Positions 54,967 to 64,000 of a stretch of DNA of 64,000 nucleotides are shown piece after piece. The translations under genes were made by a program, and so were the position numbers. Origin of the DNA: Linnemannia hyalina (lineage: Eukaryota > Mortierellomycota > Mortierellomycetes > Mortierellales > Mortierellaceae); NCBI GenBank assembly GCA_019671135.1, contig JAHRHY010000013.1:310001-374000 (forward strand), written 5' to 3'. The notes below the pieces were generated by a model, which did not search any database, had not been told where the DNA came from, and saw nothing but the letters and a program-made list of their open reading frames with translations. Positions within the stretch are counted from its first letter, which is position 1, and each line of letters begins with the position of its first letter.

Positions 54967-57900
54967 ATGGACCCACAAGATCTTAAACGCTGGGTCTCCG
55001 ACACTTCCATCAAGGTTCGTTCACAGAGTTCAAACCTTTTCCGTCCTTCTCTCGCTCTTTGTCCTATAGTCGTCAAAGTATCTATTCAGTCAACCTTTTC
55101 CTAATACTTACAGCCGTTCCCCAATTACTTTATAGGTGCTTGGAATGTCGGACAACACAACTCGAGACTTTTTGATTGCCTGCGCACAAACCGCAAAATC
55201 GCCTGCAGATCTTCTAAAGTCCTTTGGGGCTATGGATATCCCCACTAACAGCAGGACCCAATCCTTCGCACAGGAACTCTTCCAACGTACGCCTCGAACC
55301 CAGTCCTCACGATCCTTCACAAAGTCGGTTACTGCAGGGGCTGGTGGCACAGGCACTACTACTGTCTTGTCGGCGTCGGAGGTCAAGAAGAAGCGCAAGG
55401 AGGAGAGCGCTAATTTGAGGCTTCTGGAGATGAATGATGCGTATGGACTGATCATGGACGAGGACGATAATGAGGAAAGCCGGAAGAAGTCGAAAAAGTC
55501 AAAGAAGAGTTCCAAGGACAAGGAGAAAGAGAAGGATTCGTCTGAAAGTAGTAGAAAACGGGATAAGAAGATCAGGAGGAAAGAAGGCGGAGATGATGCG
55601 TGGGAGAGTGATGAGGAAGAAAAGGAGTACAGGCGGAGAAGGCTGGAGGAACTCGATCGGGAATCCAGACCCGCCAAGACTGAGGGTAAGACGCAGGAAT
55701 AGGATCCTGTATCATGCAGCTGTGTTTTTATATCTTGCATGGTTAGCTCGTTTCTATGCACTACTGTATCTAACGCAGGTATTTACGTTTATATTATGAT
55801 ATTATTTAGAGGAAATCGAAGAAGAACGACTGGAAAAGTTACGGGAAGAAGACATCAGGGAGCGCGACGAGTTTGCCAACCGACTCAAGAACAAGGACGA
55901 GGGCAAGACCAAGAAACTGGTGGAAGACAGGTCGTCAAAGTCTGACACTCGCAGGAATCTCGCTGACGATCCCGACGCCAGGAAGGCAGCACTCCCCACA
56001 TTGCGCGAACGCGCTCGTCAGGAATACTTGGCCAAGCGTGAGGGGCTCCAGATCGACAAGCTCCGGTTACAGATCCGAGATGATGAGGAGTTGTTTGATT
56101 CCAAGGATCTTACCAAGAAGGAGCGGGAGGAATTGGCGTATAAGAAGGAGCTGCTTAGGCTGGCAGAGGAGCGAATGAATGTTGACGACCGCTATGATGG
56201 ATACCATATGCCGGAGGATTATATTACAGAGAAGGGCAAGCTGGACAAGAAGAAGAAGCATGATGCTTTGTACAAGCGGTATGAGGAAGAACCCGGCGAG
56301 AAGTTTGTCTCGGAGCAGGATCAGTGGGAAGAGCAGCAGGTGCGCGCAACACGACAGCATGCCACACGGAAATCGGATGTCAAGGAGGGAGAGGAGATGG
56401 ACTATGAGTATGTCTTTGACGAGGACAACATCGAGTTCATCATGGATCAGCAAGAAGAGACCAAGGAGCGACAAGCTGAGGAACTGCTGGAGAAGATCAA
56501 TGAGCTTGAGCGCAAGGAGATGTCGATCAAGGAGGTCCGAGAGTCGTTGCCGATCTACAAGTTCCGCCAGCCATTTTTGGATGCCATTGCCCAGTATCAG
56601 GTCATGGTTGTGGTGGGACAGACCGGTTCAGGAAAGACGACTCAGCTGCCGCAGTATCTCCATGAAGCAGGATATTCCAGCAAGGGGCTCAAGATTGGAT
56701 GCACTCAACCTCGTCGTGTTGCTGCTATGAGTGTCGCTGCCCGAGTCGCCGAGGAGATGGGAGTCAAGCTTGGATACGAGGTCGGGTACTCGATTCGATT
56801 TGAGGACTGTACGAGCGAGAAGACGGTGGTCAAGTATATGACGGACGGAATGTTGTTGCGCGAGTTTATGAGCGAGCCCGATCTGGCTGGTTACAGTTGT
56901 CTCATTATCGATGAGGCTCACGAACGGACGCTGCACACGGATATTTTGCTGGGGCTGATCAAGGATATTGCGCGATTCCGACCAGACCTCAAGGTGTTGA
57001 TCTCCAGTGCCACAGTCGATGCCGATAAGTTTTCAGACTACTTTGATGGTGCGCCTATCTTTAATATCCCCGGACGGACATTCCCGGTCGAGGTCCACTA
57101 CACGACATCGCCCGAGGCCAACTACCTTGCGGCGGCGATCACCACCGTCATGCAGATCCATATCTCACAGGGACCCGGCGACATCTTGGTCTTCCTGACA
57201 GGTCAGGACGAGATTGACAGTGCGGCCGAGAACCTACAGCAGACATGTCGAGTTCTGGGAGACCGGATTCAGGAACTTATTGTCTGTCCGATTTACTCTT
57301 CGCTGCCGTCGGATATGCAGAGCAAGATCTTTGAACCGACTCCGGAGGGATCGAGGAAGGTTGTCTTAGCGACTAATATTGCTGAGACTTCGATTACGAT
57401 TGACGGTGTCAAGTTTGTGATCGACCCCGGGTTCTCCAAGATGCTGAGTTACAACCCCAAGACTGGCATGGAGTCGTTGGTGGTGACGCCTTGTTCGCGT
57501 GCGTCGGCGAACCAGAGGAAGGGCCGTGCGGGTCGTGTGGGGCCTGGAAAGTGTTTCCGACTGTATACAAAGTGGGCTTACGACAACGAACTGGAGGAGC
57601 ATACGGCACCTGAGATTCAGCGGATCAACCTCAACTCTGTGGTTCTGACGCTCAAGTCTCTGGGTATCAACGATATCATTGGATTCGAGTTCATGGACCC
57701 ACCACCAGCGGAGACGTTGATGCGAGCGCTGGAGCAGCTGTATGCGTTGGGGGCTCTGAACGATAAGGGCCAGTTGACGAAACTGGGACGACGTATGGCC
57801 GAGTTCCCTGGAGACCCGATGTTGGCCAAGACGATGATCATGGCGGAGAAGTATCAATGCACGGAAGAGATTGCCTCGATTGTGGCGATGCTCTCGGTCC

Positions 57901-58632
57901 AGAACGCGATCTTTTATCGACCCAAGGACAAGAAGCTACATGCGGACAAGGCTCGGCAGAACCTGACAAAGCCCGGAGGCGACCATCTGACGCTGCTGAA
58001 TATCTGGGACCAGTGGGTGGAATCGAACTACTCGATCCAATGGTGTTTCGAGAACTATTTGCAGCACCGGTCGATGACGAGGGCGCGGGATATCCGGGAC
58101 CAAATGGTGGGGCTGATGGAGCGGACGGAAGTCGCGATGGTGTCGAACCCGAACCCGAACGACACGTCGCCGATCCGCAAGGCGATCACGTCCGGGTTCT
58201 TTTATAACGCGGCTAAGTTGACAAAGTCGGGGGATTCCTATAGGACGGTCAAAAGTCAGCAGACGGTCATGATCCATCCGAGTAGTTCCTTGTACCAGGT
58301 CAATCCCAAGTGGGTCGTCTACTTTGAACTGGTCCTTACCAGTAAAGAGTTTATGCGAGTTGTCATGGAGATTGATAGCGCCTGGCTCACCGAAGGTATG
58401 TTCTCGCTTCACTTTCTTTTTGTTGTTAATGACATTTTTTAGTGTGCAAGTTGTTGTTGAATGCGGTTCTTTGAAAACATAATACTAACATTCAAGTCCT
58501 CGTTTCTTGTTGCTTCGTCCCGTTTGACAAATAGTCGCCCCGCATTACTACAAGGACAAGGACCTGGATGACGAAAGCAAGAAAAAGATGCCCAAAGGTC
58601 AAGGCATGGCCCGCATCGCTCCTCCACCATAG
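54967..58632 (+). CDS. PRP2/DHX16 spliceosomal DEAH-box helicase
   Basis: Four exons: 54967-55014, 55136-55685, 55810-58395, 58535-58632, all in phase, about 1093 residues. The N-terminal 400 residues are charged and Lys/Glu-rich as in DHX16. Helicase motifs: GQTGSGKTTQ (residues 469-478, Walker A with Lys475), TQPRRVAAMSVAARVAEEMG, DEAH at 567-570 in IIDEAHERTLHTDILL, SAT in LISSATVDADKF, then VFLTGQDEID, ATNIAETSITIDG and QRKGRAGRVGPG. The ratchet/OB-fold region ends with HPSSSLYQVNPKWVVYFELV and VAPHYYKDKDLDD. Prp2 (Cdc28 in fission yeast) uses ATP to remodel the B-act spliceosome before the first step of splicing. Its own gene is interrupted by three introns, including one that splits the conserved C-terminal LTE-VAPHYY segment. 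It converges with the deacetylase gene, with 176 bp between stops. Confidence 0.95.
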
Positions 58633-58808
58633 TCCCTTCGCCCCCTCATCCGTCTTCTCCAACTTCCCATTAAGTTGGACTAATTATTTGCTTCTATGTA
58701 AACCTACTCCCACCTCCCACCATTGCAAAGTAAACACTGTAAATCAAAAATAGCATACAAAGCAAAATGTACCGTCTGATTTATTTTTGTAGATGCTGAA
58801 AGCTGAAT

Positions 58809-61800
58809 CTAGGGGTTGTCGGAAGAAAGAGATCTCTGCCTCACAAAAGCTTCATCCGCGTTCTGGAACTGATGATGCTGTTGGTGCTGGTGTTGGTGTG
58901 ATGGGTGCTGTTGGCGCGGGCTGTTGGCATCATGGTGTTCTGAAGCACCACCCGACATCAACAGTGGACCGCCCCGATCGAGGGTATGAGGATGGTGAAG
59001 ATCCTGAGGTCCAGGACTCAGATCTGGTGTCCGCTGTTGAGGGAGCAACTGCTGCTGCTGCTGAAGATATTGATGATGCGGTGAGGAAGGATGTGGGTGC
59101 TGGGCGGTCATATTGGACGTTGAGCGGATCCCCTGTGGAAACTGCTGTTGTTGATGGTGGTGACCCCCCGCAGGTGTTGGCGAAGATCCCGCGATCCCTC
59201 CAGAAGAGCTGCCAAGGCTCCCGACAGAAGGCGAACGACCATTGAACAATTGACTGGTGGTTGTCGAAGAAGATGCCAAAGTCGGGTAAGGCTGTGATCT
59301 CTGTAGCGACTGAACCGCAGAGATGGTTGATCGATCCACCAATGGGTTATTGTTGGATCCTCGGGAGGACAGACTTCCTGTTGATGACGCTGCCGCTACA
59401 TCTGGCACGGACGATACCGACGACGAGGTCATGGGTCCGGCATGAGAGTCCGCAAAAGGCGTTGATGCCTCGGACAAAGAACTGGGCAAGGATCCCGTCG
59501 AATGAAACTGCGGTGGCAGATTAGATCCATTCACCTGCTGGACGATGGCGTGATCTACATTGACGGAGTTCGACGGGAAGGTGTAGGGCTGTTGTTGTTG
59601 TTGCTGTTGTTGTTCTGTTGAGGTTTTTGATTCTAGTGCTACTGGGCCACTATCAACGATCATTGCCTCTGTGGAGCTACTACCGTCATTGACTCCGTTC
59701 CTGTTGTTGCTGCTGTTGCTTAGGGGTTCCTGAAGATCCAGCATGTAGTTTGGTGGGTCCAATGGAGGAAGGGCCTTGATCCGCCGTTCGATCTCCAAGA
59801 AGAGTGTGTTGTACAGCCGTGGAAGCGACTCTGACAATCTTTCCGATGGTCGACCTAAAGCAAATGAAATAAAATCACGAAGCATATATTGGTCAATATT
59901 TTTGAGCAGAAAAAAACACGGCGTGACATATGAAAAGGATGATAGTTCTTACCAGATCGGACAATGTTTCCGGTCCTGTTGCTCATCTTCTGGTTGACCC
60001 GTTCCCAGACAGGGTGATCGTCCGCAACAACCACAAACGAATGGTCCATGTACCAATTTGCCAGCCTCCTGGTCACCATCGGAACAGCCTCATCTCCTCC
60101 GGGGACCACAACTGCGCAAGAGACATACCGCGCAACATCCTTCTGCCTCTCATTCATGAACGAGATCATACTGTAGCATCCAAACCCAGTTGCCAACAGC
60201 ACGATCCGGCGTGTGTCTCCCGTCATGTACACAAAGTTGTCCCAGATATCACACAAAAGCTCTGTCAGTTTATCCTTGAGTGGCTCCTTGTCATCCTCGG
60301 TTGCAGGCTGGTATGGTACCACAATGTCGATCAACTCGTTTCCTGATTGAACAATCCTTTCTACGTAATGTGCGACAGTGTCCAGCATCTTGGACTTGTC
60401 CGGCCGAAGAATGTTGTTTGCGCCCATCGTCCGGGCACGGAACTCACCACTATTCGACGGACAGACAAAAAGCTATCAGGTTAGCGTCTCATATGAATGA
60501 TATGAACGACACACTATTCTCTAGCAGCACACCCGATAACAACTTACACGTTATGAATAAAGATATATAATGGCTTGGTAGAATACAATTGTTGGCTATG
60601 TGAAGTGGAAATAATGATATATATTAGCGCCGTCGACATTTTTGAATGAATTTAGGTTCAATTGCAAAGAAAGAAGTATCACTTACGTGCAATGGACGTT
60701 GTCAAGAAAATCTGCGCCGTAAGATGCATTCGAGATGGGTAATTTGAGCATGCGATGCTCCTTGTACAAAAAGTCCGATCTGTACACTCCCAGGACCTTT
60801 GACAACTCGACCACATTCCAGCCTTCTTGTTTTTCTACATGACACGAAAAAGATAAAGAGAGGTGTTAAAAACCATGTTGCCAGTAACCAAAGTAAACGG
60901 CCACGAGCAAGTATCGTGTCCTGCCAAGATGTTGTACCTTCAGTAGGGTCAATAAAAGTGGGAGTGATGCTCCTCCAGTAGCGCGACTGAACTTCCAGAA
61001 CCTCGTGAATCGTCTGAATGCAGGCGGGATTGGGGATGATGCTTCCGAGAGCAGGGATAGGGTCGCTGAGAAGGGCCTTAGTACAGGCGAGTCCTGACAC
61101 AGCGATCGATTCCAGGTTGTATCCGCCCTCGAGCGCCAACACAATCTTGCCTCCTGCCAATGACTTTAACATATGTGTCATGTGTCCATAAGCAGCCGGT
61201 GATACCAGGTTCTCTCCAATGTGATCGCCTACAGATGTTTGACAAAGGTAAGAATAAAGCAAGTATTAGGATGAGACCCTTAGCGGACTAAACAACGGCA
61301 GTGATTATTTTTTTGATTTTTATGTCCATACCTGCGGCGGCGTCAAATCCTGCACTGACGAGAACAAAATCTGGTGCGAACTCGTACACAATCGGCATGA
61401 CGACCTTGTGGAATGCATAAATGTACTCAGCGTCGCCCATCCCGCTACATGGCCAAGGGATATTGATGTTCCTATGCGAGATTTCAGGTAACAGATGTCA
61501 GCGCCAATGATAAACGTACTATAAATGTCTGAAATATCATGCCACGAATACATGTAAAAGGGAACTTACTTTCCGCGACCTTTTCCAACACCAATCATAT
61601 CCAGCGCAGCGGCAACAGGATCGCCAGGATAGAACGTGCCGTCGTCGTAACGATGGATCGAGCAATACACCACGTCAGGGTCGTCAAGAAAAGCTTTTTG
61701 AGTTCCGTTGCCGTGATGAACATCCCTGGTCGTACATAAAAAGAACGCGACGGTTAGGCATGAAGTACCACATCATTACATACCGTCACAGTCCGTATAT

Positions 61801-63496
61801 CATAAAATTGGCGAATGACACTCACCAATCCAAGATAAAGATCTTTTTCAGTCCATGTTCTTTCTGCAAGAACCGTGCAGCAATGGCGACGTTATTGAAG
61901 AGACAGAATCCTCCCGCTTCATCAGGTTCAGCATGATGTCCTGGGGGTCTGACAATCGCAACACCGTTCAAGACCTTCCCGGTGGCGACTGCTGAGCACA
62001 GTTCCAACAAGTTTCCACAGGAGAGGCGGGCACAGATGGCTGATTCTGCACTGAGATAGATACTGTTGTAACTGTTGGCGACATCTAGTAGCTGCTCCCT
62101 GTCCATCTCTATGGGAAGGTTCATATTACATAGAAAGCAAATCGGACTATGTTAATTATTGCTCATTATTCGTTAAAAAACGCATAGAATCCAATTAGGA
62201 GAACACATACTGGCAGTGTCGGTGATGGTTTGAATATGCTCTTCTGTGTGGACAAGCCCCAATTCTGCCTGTGTAGCCTCGCGTGAAGGGAGTTTGACCA
62301 TCCGAGTCAAGCACCCTGCATTCTTCAGCGCCTCATAGATCTTCCAGATGCGCCTTGGGTCCTCGGGGTGATCATTATCTCCGTGGATGTTTTGATGAAA
62401 TCTAATAAAAAGGCAAAGGGAATAATTAAACATTTGAGATTGCCGACCCATGTTATGTATGATCACGACAAGGTCTTGTGACAACAACGAACACCTTTTT
62501 GTTATTATTTCTCTGTACCTCATTCTGACGTCGTAGACGTATCCAGTTTTGGTGCTCCTGCCGTCAATGGTGTCTGGCTGAGGTCTGGGTGTTGCAGTGG
62601 CAACAACGGCAGACTGTCCAGACATAGGGGTCGAGGGTCCATCGTCTCCAGTCTCGCTGGATGTGGGTACTCCTGCAGCAGTGTATCCTGGCGACAATCC
62701 ATTCTCAGCTGTCTGCGGCGATGGCGATAATCCTGTGGCAGTAGTAGTAGCAATGATAGCTGGTGGGTCGGCATTATCCGCAACGGCGTCCGTGACGATG
62801 GTGGTGTTAATGGGCTCCGTAGTGTCTACGTCTGTCATGACTTGTTCTGTGGTTGAGGGTTCGGTGTCTGCGGGTTCAGTATCAGCGAGTTCGACATCAG
62901 CAGGCTCAGCATGGTTGAGCTCGGCGTTGGTGAGTTCAGCGTCAGTGGGTCCATTATCTGTGGGCTCGGTAGCGATGGGCTCGGCGTTGGTAGACTCAGA
63001 AGCTGCTGCTGATGGTTCGTTGGCATCAACGACGGTGTCCATGGTGTTGGTGGCAGCGGGTTCCTCTGGTGAGATATCCATGGACATTTCGATAGAGGTA
63101 ATAACTCCCGATGACTCTTCCCTATCGCTTCCAGTTGTGTCCATCATTTCCTCGGTGACCCCTCCGTTTGTTGGTGCCAGTTCTAAAAATAATACACAGG
63201 AGGATGGAATAAAGGTGAGTGATGGTAGTCCGTAGGTTGTAGGTGCGCGCGTGAGTCTAATTGATAATAGTAAAAGTTATAGGCAGTAGCCACGTTGTGT
63301 GTGTGTGTGTATGTGAGCTTCGGAGAATAACAATAAAAGGAACGTGAAGAGAGCGACCCTTGGCTTACGCCTACGCCTACGCGTGTTGAGTCAGTTATCG
63401 TAATGATCAGTATTGGACTCGACAGAGGCGCGAGGTTTGAGTCTGGGCGTGTGATGGTTGATTACCATGGCTGTCAGAATAAGAGATTTCTTGCAT
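58809..63496 (-). CDS. Class II (Hda1/Clr3-type) histone deacetylase with Arb2 domain
   Basis: Ten exons on the minus strand: 63496-63466, 63182-62519, 62401-62211, 62108-61826, 61725-61570, 61471-61332, 61228-60938, 60834-60687, 60449-59953, 59854-58809; all phases agree, about 1148 residues. An acidic disordered N-terminus (to about 200) holds a short repeat. The catalytic domain starts at [15 protein letters not shown] and contains [16 protein letters not shown] (His353/His354), [11 protein letters not shown] (zinc ligands Asp391, His393), [10 protein letters not shown] (ligand Asp485) and LEGGYN (Tyr525). An Arb2 domain covers about 590-800 ([37 protein letters not shown]). The C-terminal 340 residues are Gln/Ser/His-rich. 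Hda1-class enzymes deacetylate histone H3 and H2B tails in gene silencing. The 31-nt first exon ([10 protein letters not shown]) is inferred: it joins in phase and its frame has no upstream Met. A later start at 63147 is the alternative. Confidence 0.93.
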
Positions 63497-64000
63497 CAGA
63501 AGTTGCTGTTCTCGCTGGGGTGTAATCCTGTGTTGAGTCCTTGGTGTGTGAGGAAAGAGATGGAAGCGATGCCACTACGCGGAGGATGGCGCAGATCTGG
63601 GGAGGGCGAGAAGGGCGATGTTGCGAGGGTATGAATGCAGCGTTTGGAGATGGCAGAGTCGATGAAGGAAAAGAGCGATAGTTGTAAAAAAAAAGCACCC
63701 TGAAGGAGATGTTGAGGTGGGAAGAAGGAAGGAGTGAGTGAAGGGACTAAAGGAAAAGAAAGAAAGAAAGAAAGAAGAAATGGAACAAAAGGTGGTCAAG
63801 GAATGGGAAGGGGTACAGTTTTCCCAGCGGGAACAAACGACCGACGACGACGCCATTGGAACCCCGCTTTGGTGCAGGGGCAGAGAAGGATATCTACGAT
63901 CGCTACACAGCGATAGCACAGGAAATCATCCTTGTCGCACATCTAATTATTTTGATCAAATGTATTTCTGATCCCTCACTGACAGATAGAGCGATCAGTG
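63497..64000. other. Upstream region of the deacetylase gene to window end
   Basis: About 500 bp, purine-rich on the plus strand (pyrimidine-rich leader on the minus strand) with a GAAA repeat near 63757-63776. The short open frames in it have Lys/Glu or Ser/Phe compositions reflecting that bias. No gene is seen. Confidence 0.5.

Overview
The window is a eukaryotic, fungal genome segment. Protein genes are intron-bearing (short GT-AG introns of about 50-450 nt, a few longer), intergenic DNA is rich in pyrimidine/purine tracts and homopolymers, and many proteins carry long Gln, Ser, Thr and Pro runs. The gene content (RRP5, PRP2/DHX16, an Hda1-type deacetylase with an Arb2 domain, a Cti6-like PHD protein, a YTH protein with an RRM, casein kinase 1, carnitine acetyltransferase) is fungal. 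The many divergent single-exon F-box/leucine-rich proteins suggest an early-diverging fungus of the Mortierella type; that taxon is an inference from style, not from a search. No rRNA, tRNA, CRISPR or intact transposon was recognised.

Layout. 1-1117: 5' part of a Gln-rich protein, minus strand, cut by the window edge. 4544-7767: Cti6-like PHD protein, minus, five exons. 8683-23578: five F-box-type genes (8683-10326 minus, 11015-13294 plus, 16337-18583 minus, 19502-21331 minus, 21870-23578 minus), with mitochondrial/peroxisomal-type carnitine acetyltransferase (13687-16202, plus) between the second and third. 26599-28470: secreted sulfatase, plus, converging on a large RRM+YTH RNA-binding protein (29075 to about 35447, minus). 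37292-39904: casein kinase 1, minus, six exons. 43637-49495: RRP5 ribosome-biogenesis factor, plus, six exons. 52201-52941: small secreted ML/NPC2-like lipid-binding protein, plus, with a clear TATA box. 53306-53707: a fragment, apparently 5'-truncated, of a LEA/DUF3712-like protein, minus, next to a short tandem repeat. 54967-58632: PRP2/DHX16 spliceosomal helicase, plus, converging on the Hda1-type deacetylase (58809-63496, minus, ten exons).

Functionally the window mixes housekeeping RNA metabolism (RRP5 for 18S and 5.8S/25S rRNA maturation, PRP2 for spliceosome activation, YTH for m6A-type RNA recognition), chromatin repression (Cti6-like PHD and Hda1-like deacetylase), signalling (CK1), acetyl-unit transport (carnitine acetyltransferase), and a block of probable SCF substrate adaptors. 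Nothing indicates an operon-like pathway cluster. Exon junctions were derived by hand from splice-site sequence, reading-frame phase and family conservation; in RRP5, the helicase, CK1 and the deacetylase every junction keeps phase. No convincing new multi-gene system was found. The items most worth checking are the F-box block, the GC-AG intron inside the RRM, the very short first coding exons, two intergenic hairpins, and several unassigned coding-like fragments.
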